Part shown: piece after piece, positions 12,415 to 21,179 of the stretch
Numbering within the stretch: position 1 is the stretch's first letter
Layout: each line of letters starts with the position of its first letter
Assembly (NCBI GenBank): GCA_903919315.1
Contig: CAIXHP010000020.1
Coordinates: 1-64,000 of the forward strand
Length of the DNA stretch: 64,000 nt
Direction: 5' to 3'
Source of the DNA: an uncultured Pseudomonadota bacterium
GTDB taxonomy: Bacteria; Pseudomonadota; Alphaproteobacteria; UBA9219
Made by a program: the position numbers and the translations under genes
Notes under the pieces: generated by a model
What the model was told of the DNA's origin: nothing
Database searches by the model: none
The model's input: the letters and a program-made list of their open reading frames with translations, nothing else

Positions 12415-13701
12415 ATGGCGAGGCAAGTGCGGGATGCCGTTTTGGACACCAGAAACGCACGAAGGAAGCTAAAGACCCAAGCGGAACCCCATTGGCGGGC
12501 GCTGGATAGGGGGTTGCATCTGGGCTATCGCAAGAGGGCTAGTGGTGGTTCATGGATTGTGCGGCGCTTTACGGAGTCCGGCGCGTACAAAAAACACAAG
12601 ATTGGCCTTGCCGATGATTTTCAGGATGCCGATGGCGTCAAGACACTGGATTATCGGCAGGCTCAGGAAGCCGCCCGCAAGTGGTATCACCATGAAACCA
12701 GAAAAGAGGCTGGGCTAGAGGAATCGCACGAAGGTCATTACGCCGTCGCTGACGCCATGCGCGATTATCTGGCGCACTATGCGGTGGAGGGGAAGGGGCT
12801 GTCTGTCGCCAACGCCATAACCAAAGCCCATATCCTGCCAGTGCTGGGGGAAGTCCGGCTGGACAGGCTGACCACGAAAAGAATTACCGACTGGTTGCAA
12901 GACACGGCGGCAAGCGCGGCACGGCTTCGCACAGGCAAGACTGCCCGCAAGCGCAATCTGCGCCAGTTGTCCGCCGACGCCAACGCAGTTCGTCGCCGAC
13001 GCGCAACCGCGAACCGGGTTCTGACCGTCCTTAAAGCCTCTCTTAATCATGCTTGGCGGCAGGGGAAGGTTGCCAGCGACATTCCTTGGCGCAAGGTAAA
13101 GCCGTTCAAGAACACCTGTGCGCCGGTTGTGCGGTATTTGACTGAGGCGGAATGCGTCCGGCTTGTGAACACCTGTCCGCCTGACCTTCGCCGTATGGCT
13201 CAAGCGGCACTGTTTACCGGATGCCGCTATAGCGAGTTGGCGAACCTAATAGCCAGCGACTTTAATCCGGACGCTGGCACGGTCGCCGTTCGCGTAAGCA
13301 AGAGCGGCAAACCGCGCCATGTGGTTCTGACCGACGAAGGGCAGGAGTTTTTTGCGCAAGTGGTGGTTGGCAAAAATGGGGCTGACCTGATTTTCACGCA
13401 TGACAACGGCAATGCATGGGGCAAATCGCACCAAAGCCGCCCGCTTTTGGAGGCTTGCGCCCGCGCCGAGATTATACCAGCAATATCATTTCACGTTTTG
13501 CGGCACACGCATGGTAGTATTTTAGCCATGAAGGGCGTTCCCATGCCTGTGATAGCCAAACAGTTGGGGCATGCCGACACCCGCATGACGGAACGGCACT
13601 ATGCCCACCTATCACCCAGCTATGTTGCGGACACCATACGAGAGAATTTCCCGACGCTGGGGATTGTTGAAAAGAGCAATATCAAGCAATTAACGAGGTA
13701 G
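12415..13701 (+). CDS. int: Tyrosine recombinase/integrase
   Basis: TGCRYSELANL (catalytic Arg), SFHVLRHTHGSILAMKGVPMPVIAKQLGHADTRMTERHYAHL (HxxR..H..Y). Confidence 0.95.
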   Translation: MARQVRDAVLDTRNARRKLKTQAEPHWRALDRGLHLGYRKRASGGSWIVRRFTESGAYKKHKIGLADDFQDADGVKTLDYRQAQEAARKWYHHETRKEAGLEESHEGHYAVADAMRDYLAHYAVEGKGLSVANAITKAHILPVLGEVRLDRLTTKRITDWLQDTAASAARLRTGKTARKRNLRQLSADANAVRRRRATANRVLTVLKASLNHAWRQGKVASDIPWRKVKPFKNTCAPVVRYLTEAECVRLVNTCPPDLRRMAQAALFTGCRYSELANLIASDFNPDAGTVAVRVSKSGKPRHVVLTDEGQEFFAQVVVGKNGADLIFTHDNGNAWGKSHQSRPLLEACARAEIIPAISFHVLRHTHGSILAMKGVPMPVIAKQLGHADTRMTERHYAHLSPSYVADTIRENFPTLGIVEKSNIKQLTR

Positions 13702-13840
13702 ACGATCAAGACGCATGACCAATACAACAGAATGCAGTATTCTTGCCCTTGGCGCGGCTAGGTTTGGCCGCTGAAAAATCCGTCCGCACGGAACTGCCGC
13801 GCCCTTCCTGTCTTTGCGGATACCCGTTGCGGGAGGGGAT

Positions 13841-14773
13841 ATGAGTTATTGGCAATTCTATGACTTTACCTGTCTGCCTGTTGCAGTCGCGTTCCTTTTT
13901 CGTGAAGTAATATCAATAAACTCTGAAGATTTTGACGAGCTTACCTTAAGGGAGAGCGCAGAGATTTATGAAAGGCTCAAGTCTTCCGAAGAAGCCTTGG
14001 AGTTTCTAGATTTTGCAATCGTGGCGGTGAGAAAAAAGAAGATTGAGACAGAGCGGGTGTACAAGCTCCCGAAAAGCCTTTCAGATAAGGATATTCTTAA
14101 TATTTTTGTTGAATCGGCTGGTTTTTTTAGGTGGGCAGAAAAAGAGGGGGTGGAATTCGATTATTTTTTGCAAAGTTCGGTTAAACAGCATGAAAAAAAG
14201 CTGCTAAAGAAGAATTATTCCAAAAACAAAATTACTCAGCAAGAAACAGTTCTGCATATGAAAGAGCCGCTTTGGAATCTAGGCAAGGCCATTCTTTATC
14301 TGCATGGGTATGATGCAACTGAAGATGAAGAAATTGATCTTGATATTGTAAATTCCGACAAAAAATTGAAGAGAATTTATATCTACGCTCAAGACAGTTC
14401 AAAATTAAATAGGCTCAAAATTATTGGCGTGGACGAACACGCAAAAGTTTTGCCACATGAATTTATGGAGTGGGCAGAGACACTGGACATGGGGTTTCCA
14501 AATTTAGTTGGCAATGCGCGAGCACAAGAAAATGGAACGAATAAGTTAACTTATGAGTCTGCGCCGTATCTGCAACTTATGTTGGACGCGATGCTTCATT
14601 TTAAGGGGCGCTTGAAGGACAGAAAAGAGAAAAAGCAAACCTTTGAAGAATGGATATACATCCAAGGCGTAAAGAAGTTTGGTTCCGGCTTTAGCAAAAG
14701 CAAAGCCGAGTCTATGGCAACGTTCATTAGACCCCCTGAGTTTGAGCGGGGCGGAAATAAGCGCATTAATTGA
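13841..14773 (+). CDS. Hypothetical AT-rich island cargo protein, about 310 aa
   Basis: ORF with GGGAGGGG RBS before ATG 13841; Lys/Glu-rich; C-terminus KAESMATFIRPPEFERGGNKRIN; no family recognised with certainty. Confidence 0.75.
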   Translation: MSYWQFYDFTCLPVAVAFLFREVISINSEDFDELTLRESAEIYERLKSSEEALEFLDFAIVAVRKKKIETERVYKLPKSLSDKDILNIFVESAGFFRWAEKEGVEFDYFLQSSVKQHEKKLLKKNYSKNKITQQETVLHMKEPLWNLGKAILYLHGYDATEDEEIDLDIVNSDKKLKRIYIYAQDSSKLNRLKIIGVDEHAKVLPHEFMEWAETLDMGFPNLVGNARAQENGTNKLTYESAPYLQLMLDAMLHFKGRLKDRKEKKQTFEEWIYIQGVKKFGSGFSKSKAESMATFIRPPEFERGGNKRIN

Positions 14774-14841
14774 TGTGTATGGAACCTTCGGAGGTTCCTT
14801 CGAGGCTTCCAAGGTAGAAGTTTCCTTGCAACTTTATAGGT

Positions 14842-14885
14842 TGTCCCCATGAACGCCGGGCTGTCCGGCGTAAACAAAGGGGACA
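14842..14885 (+). promoter_or_regulatory. Nested hairpin covering the RBS of the HTH gene
   Basis: Outer stem TGTCCCC (14842-14848)/GGGGACA (14879-14885); inner stem CGCCGG (14854-14859)/CCGGCG (14865-14870); start codon at 14890. Confidence 0.55.
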
Positions 14886-14889
14886 TGCC

Positions 14890-15093
14890 ATGCAGCCGCA
14901 CCAATTCAACTTAACCAAAGCCGCCTATTCCGTGGGCGAGTTATTGGCGATCCTGCCTATAAGCCGCACCACGCTTTATAGGGCCGTCCAAGCCGAACAG
15001 TTGAAGGCCACGAAGCTTGGTTCGCGAACAATGTTTCTTGCGCCCCATGTCGCCGAGTTTCTGGCCGCTCTGGCCCTACCCCCTAATGCTTAA
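14890..15093 (+). CDS. AlpA/excisionase-like helix-turn-helix protein
   Basis: YSVGELLAILPISRTTLYRAVQAEQLKATKLGSRTMFLAPHVAEFLAAL (HTH_17-like). Confidence 0.85.
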   Translation: MQPHQFNLTKAAYSVGELLAILPISRTTLYRAVQAEQLKATKLGSRTMFLAPHVAEFLAALALPPNA

Positions 15094-15125
15094 AAAGCGA
15101 CAATTACAACGGATAGGGTTGAGCC

Positions 15126-17633
15126 ATGTACGATGAAACACAGTTCGCTGATACGCCGACAGTTTTACCCTATGGGTTTGAGCGAACCGAAGAAACCGAC
15201 AAAACCGATGCGCCAAACGTTACCAATGGATTTTCTGTGGTTTCCAACGGCGCGTTTCTGGCGGCGCTCTTCGGCAGTCAACCTTCTGACCTTTGCCCGG
15301 TAGTGGTCAGCTTCAAAGGCAATCCGGCGAAGGTGGCAAAGGCGGCGTGGTGGGGCGTGGCTTGGTGTTATGGAACCGCAGCGCCCGCCCCAGAGGCCAA
15401 CAACTATTTCAGCCTTGCGGCGTTCCGCCCGGATGAATCGGGACAGTATCGGCGGCGCAAAGCGCAATTCAATGCCTTGCATGCTGTGATGTTGGATGAT
15501 GTCGGTACGAAAGTTGCGCTGGATCGTCTGACCTTGCCGCCTTCATGGCTCTTGGAAACGTCGCCCGATAATTTTCAAGCCGGATATATTTTGAAAGAAC
15601 CGATACAAGAAACGGTGGTGGCGGATCGTCTTGTGAACGCGATTGTTGCGGCGGGGTTATGTGATCCGGGCGCTAACGGGCCAACGGCGCGGCTGGCGCG
15701 ATTGCCGGAAGCGGTAAACGGCAAGCATGATCCGGCCTTTCATTGCCGGATGCGGGAGTGGGAATCTAACCGGCGCTATACCATCCAAGAATTGATTGAC
15801 GGGTTGCAATTGGATATGCGCCCGCTGGGCCGTCCCCAAGTGAACGCGGACAATCGACACGCGGAAGACTCGGACTGTGACGGCCCTGTGCTAATCCCCA
15901 GTCCGACAGAGAATGCCGTAGTGGCGGCGCTGCGCGTGAAGAATCTATATAAAGCCCCGCTTGGCGACGGAAAGCATGACGTGACCTGTCCGTGGGTGGC
16001 GGAACATGGCGGCGCGAGCGATGGCGGAACGGCCTATTTTGAACCAGACGCTAAATGGCCGCTGGGTGGGTTTAAATGTTTGCATGGGCATTGCGCCCAC
16101 AGGCATATCTGCGACTTGTTGCAGTTTCTATGCGTGGCGGTGAGCGCGGCGCGGATGAAGCCGATCATCCGTGTGGTGTCCGGAGAGATTCCGCGAATTG
16201 TCGATGCAGCCGAACAAGAATTGGCGAAAATGGGCAGGTACTATCAACGCGGCAGTCTGATTGTGACCGTTGGCACAGACCCCGGCACAAAAGAAACCAG
16301 TGTTCGCGATATTAACCCGCCCGCGCTGATTGCAGCGTTGGCAGGCGCGGCCACATGGGAACGTTTTGACGGGCGCAGCAAGCAATGGGTTCGCACTGAC
16401 CCGTCGCAGCGGCACGTTTCTGTGTTGTTTGATGCAATAGCCTATCCCCATTTGCCGGTGCTGAATGGGCTGACCCGGCAACCCTATTTCCGGCCCGATG
16501 GTACGCTGGTGACGCGGGCGGGCTATGATGCGTCAACCGGCATGTTTGGCGTGTTTGCAGAAAAAGATTTTTCCGTCCCTTCCCAGCCTTCAAAAGCAGA
16601 CGCTGAGGCTGCTTTGCATTTGCTGGTTGGTCTGCTGGCGGAATTTCGTTTTGCCAAACCGGCGGATAAGGCGGCGACTTTGGCGGCATTCCTTACGGCA
16701 ACGATCCGGCCAACATTGGCGCATGCCCCAATGTTTCATGTCAGAGCGCCACAAATTGCTTCGGGAAAGTCCCATTTATGCCGTGTCATAATTGCTTTTG
16801 CGACGCCTCAGCGCGGAACGCCGACAACCTTTCCACATGACGATGAAGAGTGCCGCAAAATGCTTTTGGCGGAATTGCTACGCGTTCCGGCAGTAATCGA
16901 ATTTGATAATTTAACTGGCGATCTTGTCCCGCATAAAAGTCTGTGCATTGCCCTGACCTCGGAACATTTTAGCGGGCGCATTTTGGGCATATCCAAAACA
17001 GCGACGGTCAGCACGCGCACATTGTTTCTTTCCAGCGGCAACAATGTTGGGCCGGTGCAGGATATGGCGCGGCGATGCGTGACCATAAATCTTGATCCGG
17101 CCTGTGAAACGCCCGCCAGCCGCACTTTCAGCCGCCCCGATTTGGTGCAGGACGTGCAGCGCGAACGCGGGCGCTATGTTTCGGCGGCGTTGACGATAAT
17201 GCGGGCTTGGATTGTCGCCGGACGCCCCAAGTCGCCATGCAGGGCAATGGCTGGGTTTGAGGATTGGTCAGACATGTGCCGCCAGTCGCTGTTATGGCTG
17301 GGGCAAACAGACCCCGCCGACGCTGTGTTTGAAGCCATGTCGGATGATCCAGACCGCGAGATGCTGGCGCGTTTGTTGGCGGCATGGAAGGCCTGCTTTG
17401 ACCGCAAACCAACGATGGTGCGTCAAGCTGTGGATTTTGAGGGCTTCTCTGACCTAGGCATGGAACTGCGCGAGGTCTTGTATGACATTGCCGGGGAACG
17501 TGAAATGATTAACCGCCGTGTGTTGGGGCGCTGGATCAAGCGCCATGCGGGGAGGATCGTTAACGGCATTCGTTTTGTTCGCGCTGGAGGCAGTCGTTCG
17601 GCAGAGGCTTGGGTTGTGGAATCGGTTTCATAG
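15126..17633 (+). CDS. Primase/helicase-type replication protein
   Basis: RepB-primase-like PPSWLLETSPDNFQAGYILKEPI; Walker A-like APQIASGKSHLCRVI; EFDNLTGDLVPHKSLCIALTSEHFSGRILG helicase-like region. Confidence 0.8.
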   Translation: MYDETQFADTPTVLPYGFERTEETDKTDAPNVTNGFSVVSNGAFLAALFGSQPSDLCPVVVSFKGNPAKVAKAAWWGVAWCYGTAAPAPEANNYFSLAAFRPDESGQYRRRKAQFNALHAVMLDDVGTKVALDRLTLPPSWLLETSPDNFQAGYILKEPIQETVVADRLVNAIVAAGLCDPGANGPTARLARLPEAVNGKHDPAFHCRMREWESNRRYTIQELIDGLQLDMRPLGRPQVNADNRHAEDSDCDGPVLIPSPTENAVVAALRVKNLYKAPLGDGKHDVTCPWVAEHGGASDGGTAYFEPDAKWPLGGFKCLHGHCAHRHICDLLQFLCVAVSAARMKPIIRVVSGEIPRIVDAAEQELAKMGRYYQRGSLIVTVGTDPGTKETSVRDINPPALIAALAGAATWERFDGRSKQWVRTDPSQRHVSVLFDAIAYPHLPVLNGLTRQPYFRPDGTLVTRAGYDASTGMFGVFAEKDFSVPSQPSKADAEAALHLLVGLLAEFRFAKPADKAATLAAFLTATIRPTLAHAPMFHVRAPQIASGKSHLCRVIIAFATPQRGTPTTFPHDDEECRKMLLAELLRVPAVIEFDNLTGDLVPHKSLCIALTSEHFSGRILGISKTATVSTRTLFLSSGNNVGPVQDMARRCVTINLDPACETPASRTFSRPDLVQDVQRERGRYVSAALTIMRAWIVAGRPKSPCRAMAGFEDWSDMCRQSLLWLGQTDPADAVFEAMSDDPDREMLARLLAAWKACFDRKPTMVRQAVDFEGFSDLGMELREVLYDIAGEREMINRRVLGRWIKRHAGRIVNGIRFVRAGGSRSAEAWVVESVS

Positions 17634-17687
17634 GTTTTGTCGGGTTGGAAGCGCGACAGAAAGCAAAGTGTCACAGGGAGAGAGAAC

Positions 17688-18368
17688 ATGGCCAACGGAT
17701 CAAAAAGCACAAAGACTGACAAGTCCAGAGCCTTGATCATGACCAATTCATCCGGCAAATCGCGCGACGTGGTTTTGGCCGAAGTGGCGTTTGGCGGTAT
17801 CGTCAATAGCGCCACGGTTACGGCGGACTTTTCCAAGAGCAATTTTGGCGAATTGAGCCTTGTTGAATGTGTGCAGGTCTTAAAGGACAAGACTGTGTCG
17901 GTGCATAAGGGCAAGTTGGACGATGCGGAAAAACTGCTGATTGGCCAAGCTTTCGCGTTGGACGCCATTTTTTGTTCGCTGGCGCGGCGGGCGCAGTTGA
18001 ACATGGGCGAGTATATCAATGCCGCAGACCGCTATATGCGCCTAGCCCTGAAAGCACAGGGGCAATGCCGAGCGACGTTGGAAACGCTGGCGGCGATCAA
18101 GAATCCGCCGATGGTGTTCGCCAAGCAAGCCAATATCGCGCAAGGGCCGCAACAGATAAACAACACGGTTAATGCGCCGGACAGGGGGAGTCTTAGCAAT
18201 CCGCACGCGCCCGCGCCCGCGTGCGCGGGAAATTCAAATTCTGTGCAAAACAAACTATTGGAGGACAGGCATGAAACGGGGTTGGACATTGGAACGGCGG
18301 GCGAGGCAGGCCGAGGCGATCCGGCGTTGGCAGCCGTGGGCGCGATCAACTGGCCCCCGGACGCATGA
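17688..18368 (+). CDS. Conserved-type accessory hypothetical protein
   Basis: GGGAGAGAGAAC before ATG 17688; FAKQANIAQGPQQINN...LLEDRHETGLDIGTAGEAGRGDPALAAVG. Confidence 0.7.
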   Translation: MANGSKSTKTDKSRALIMTNSSGKSRDVVLAEVAFGGIVNSATVTADFSKSNFGELSLVECVQVLKDKTVSVHKGKLDDAEKLLIGQAFALDAIFCSLARRAQLNMGEYINAADRYMRLALKAQGQCRATLETLAAIKNPPMVFAKQANIAQGPQQINNTVNAPDRGSLSNPHAPAPACAGNSNSVQNKLLEDRHETGLDIGTAGEAGRGDPALAAVGAINWPPDA

Positions 18369-18498
18369 CGGCAAGGCGCGTTCGGCGCGTAACGCCGATA
18401 AGGGCGGCGCATGGCGCGAAACGCGGGAATTTATGAGGGTCATACGACAGGCGATGTGGCAGCAACAAGAAACGCTGGACGATAGAAACGGAGGTTAA
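18271..18498 (+). CDS. Small accessory hypothetical protein (75 aa), overlaps preceding CDS
   Basis: GGAGG RBS before ATG 18271; MKRGWTLERRARQAEAIRRWQPWARSTGPRTHDGKARSARNADKGG. Confidence 0.7.
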   Translation: MKRGWTLERRARQAEAIRRWQPWARSTGPRTHDGKARSARNADKGGAWRETREFMRVIRQAMWQQQETLDDRNGG

Positions 18499-18642
18499 CG
18501 GGCGGAATCGGTTTTCTTGGTTTCATAGGTTTTTGGGGGGCTTTTCCGTGAATATGTCAGTCCTCTCTTTCGCCGGAGGCTGGAAAAGATTATGTGTTTT
18601 GGGGCAACGGGTTGTTGCTGATTCTGGTTTGGAAAGAAACGA

Positions 18643-20160
18643 ATGCCGCTATTGGATTGGTTGAACCGGGGGGAGACGGTCACGGTTGCTGACCATGTGC
18701 CTTATCGCTTGCTGGAGGCGGCGGATGATTTGTCGTTTGGCGACAAAGACAGCCCCAACATGCTTATCCATGGCGACAATCTGGAGGCGTTGAAGGCGCT
18801 GCTTCCCTACTACGCGGGGAAGGTGAAATGCATTTTCATTGATCCGCCCTACAACACAAAAAGCGCGTTTGAGCATTACGACGATAATCTGGAGCATAGC
18901 CAGTGGCTTGCCATGATGTATCCGCGCCTTGAAATGCTGCGTGCGTTGCTGGCGGAAGACGGCAGCATCTGGGTGACGATTGACGATAATGAAGCGCATT
19001 ATTTGAAAGTGATTATGGATGAGATTTTTGGGCGAAATAATTTTGCTGCGAACGTTGTCTGGCGTTCATCCGATGCTTCAAATAACGATGCAAAAAGTTT
19101 TTCACTCGATCACAATCAAGTCCTTGTATATGGCAAGGCAACGGACTGGCTAGCAAAACCTTTGGCACGAACAGAGGCGGCCAACGCACATTACAAAAAT
19201 CCCGATAATGATCCCAAAGGGGCTTGGTTTTCAGGAAATTTATCCTCGCCGAAACCAAGGCCAAATCTTAGGTTTCCGATAGCATCACCGACGGGACATG
19301 AGATTCAGCCTCCAAGTAACGGCTGGCGTTGGAAGAAAGAAACCCTGTTTGAGATGATAAAAACAGGTGAGATTATATTCTCCAAGAACGGAACGCGTTT
19401 AATAAAGAAAACTTATCTTGTGGATCAAGGTGGGTTGGCCCCTTCGACATTATGGGATGATATTGAAGAAACAGGACACAATAGACAGGCTAAATACGAG
19501 CTTAAAAAGTTGTTTCCAGAAACCACAACAGCAGAACTTTTTGCAACGCCTAAACCTGAGCGATTAATGCAGCGAATACTTCATATTGCTACAGAAGTAG
19601 ATGATCTGGTTCTCGACTCCTTCCTTGGTTCCGGTACCACCGCCGCCGTCGCGCACAAAATGGGCCGTCGCTATATCGGCATTGAAATGGGCGATCATGC
19701 CAAGACGCATTGCGCCCCGCGCCTGCAAAAAGTGATCGAAGGCGAACAGGGCGGCATATCGGAAGCGGTGGAGTGGAAGGGCGGCGGCGGGTTCCGGTTT
19801 TATCAACTGGGGGCAACAATCTTTGACGCGGACGGCAACATCAATCCGGCCATTCGCTTTCCGCATTTGGCCGCGCATGTCTGGTTTTGCGAAACCAAGA
19901 CCGCCTATCGCCAGCCAAAGAAAAAATCCCCTTTGTTGGGGCTGCATGACGGTACGGCCTATTATCTGCTCTATAACGGCATTCTGGGCGACAAGAGCGT
20001 AAGCGGCGGCAATGTGCTGACCATGCCCATCCTCAAATCCCTGCCGCCCCATGACGGGCCACGGGTGATCTATGGCGAAACCTCCCGCCTGTCGCCGGAA
20101 CGCCTCAAGACGTTAAACATCGTCTTCAAACAAACGCCCTACGACATTAAGGCCCGCTAA
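18643..20160 (+). CDS. mod: Type III restriction-modification methyltransferase (Mod)
   Basis: IDPPYNTKSAFEHYDDNLEHSQWLAMMYPRL (motif IV) and DSFLGSGTTAAVAHKMGRRYIGIEM (motif I), beta-class order. Confidence 0.92.
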   Translation: MPLLDWLNRGETVTVADHVPYRLLEAADDLSFGDKDSPNMLIHGDNLEALKALLPYYAGKVKCIFIDPPYNTKSAFEHYDDNLEHSQWLAMMYPRLEMLRALLAEDGSIWVTIDDNEAHYLKVIMDEIFGRNNFAANVVWRSSDASNNDAKSFSLDHNQVLVYGKATDWLAKPLARTEAANAHYKNPDNDPKGAWFSGNLSSPKPRPNLRFPIASPTGHEIQPPSNGWRWKKETLFEMIKTGEIIFSKNGTRLIKKTYLVDQGGLAPSTLWDDIEETGHNRQAKYELKKLFPETTTAELFATPKPERLMQRILHIATEVDDLVLDSFLGSGTTAAVAHKMGRRYIGIEMGDHAKTHCAPRLQKVIEGEQGGISEAVEWKGGGGFRFYQLGATIFDADGNINPAIRFPHLAAHVWFCETKTAYRQPKKKSPLLGLHDGTAYYLLYNGILGDKSVSGGNVLTMPILKSLPPHDGPRVIYGETSRLSPERLKTLNIVFKQTPYDIKAR

Positions 20161-21179
20161 TGCCTCAGCAATCCGATATTCTGATCTACCAGACCGAAGA
20201 CGGCCAAACCCGGATTCAAACCGTGTTGCAGGATCAAAGCGTTTGGTTAAGCCAAGCGCAGATGGCCGAGCTTTTTCAGAAAGATGTTCGCACGATCAAC
20301 GAGCATATTCAGAATATCCTTGCCGAGGGGGAATTGCAGCCTGAAGCAACTATCCGGAATTTCCGGATAGTTCAAACTGAGGGAAAGCGCGAGGTTGCCC
20401 GCGATATTAACTATTACAGTTTGGATGCCATCATAGCCGTGGGCTATCGCGTTAAATCCCATCGCGGCACGCAGTTCCGGCAATGGGCCACGGCGCGGTT
20501 GAAAGAATATTTGATTAAGGGCTTCGCGCTGGACGATGTGCGGCTGGAGCGCGGCACCGACGACGATTATTTTGACGATTTGGTTGAACGGGTTCGGGCC
20601 ATACGGGTTTCCGAGCGCCGCTTTTATCAGAAAATCACCGACATTTACGCCACAAGCTTGGATTATGACGTAAACCATTCGTTGACCCATGACTTTTTTG
20701 CGACGGTGCAAAACAAGTTTCATTACGCCATTCACGGCATGACGGCGGCGGAGGTCATCAACCGCCGCGCCGATGCTACCAAACCCTTCATGGGGCTAAC
20801 CAGTTTCAAGGGCGCAAGCGTAAAGCGCGGCGACGTGGCGGTGGCCAAGAACTATCTGACCGAAGATGAACTGGCGTCCATGAACCGGATCGTTGACCAG
20901 TATCTGTCCTTTGCCGAAGAGCAAGCTTCCCGCCGCCGTCCCATGATGATGAAGGACTGGATCGAAAAGCTGCATGGTTTTCTGACCCTGAATGACCGCG
21001 ACATTTTGCAGCACAAGGGCAAAGTGTCCGCCGGTGCCGCCGAGCAAAAGGCGTTTGGCGAGTTTGAGAAATACCGGAAAATTCAGGATGCCGCGCTGGT
21101 CAGCGATTTTGACAAAGCGGTGCAGAAACTGCCTAAGCCCGCCAAGCGCGTTAACAAACCGGCCAAGAAAGACGAATGA
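20160..21179 (+). CDS. RhuM-family protein
   Basis: VWLSQAQMAELFQKDVRTINEHIQNILAEGEL...INYYSLDAIIAVGYRVKSHRGTQFRQWATARLKEYLIKGFALDDVRL. Confidence 0.88.
   Translation: MPQQSDILIYQTEDGQTRIQTVLQDQSVWLSQAQMAELFQKDVRTINEHIQNILAEGELQPEATIRNFRIVQTEGKREVARDINYYSLDAIIAVGYRVKSHRGTQFRQWATARLKEYLIKGFALDDVRLERGTDDDYFDDLVERVRAIRVSERRFYQKITDIYATSLDYDVNHSLTHDFFATVQNKFHYAIHGMTAAEVINRRADATKPFMGLTSFKGASVKRGDVAVAKNYLTEDELASMNRIVDQYLSFAEEQASRRRPMMMKDWIEKLHGFLTLNDRDILQHKGKVSAGAAEQKAFGEFEKYRKIQDAALVSDFDKAVQKLPKPAKRVNKPAKKDE

Noticed and set aside
18535-18540. G6 tract upstream of mod as a phase-variation switch
   Set aside because: Too short, and about 100 bp from the mod start; no simple sequence repeat seen inside mod.
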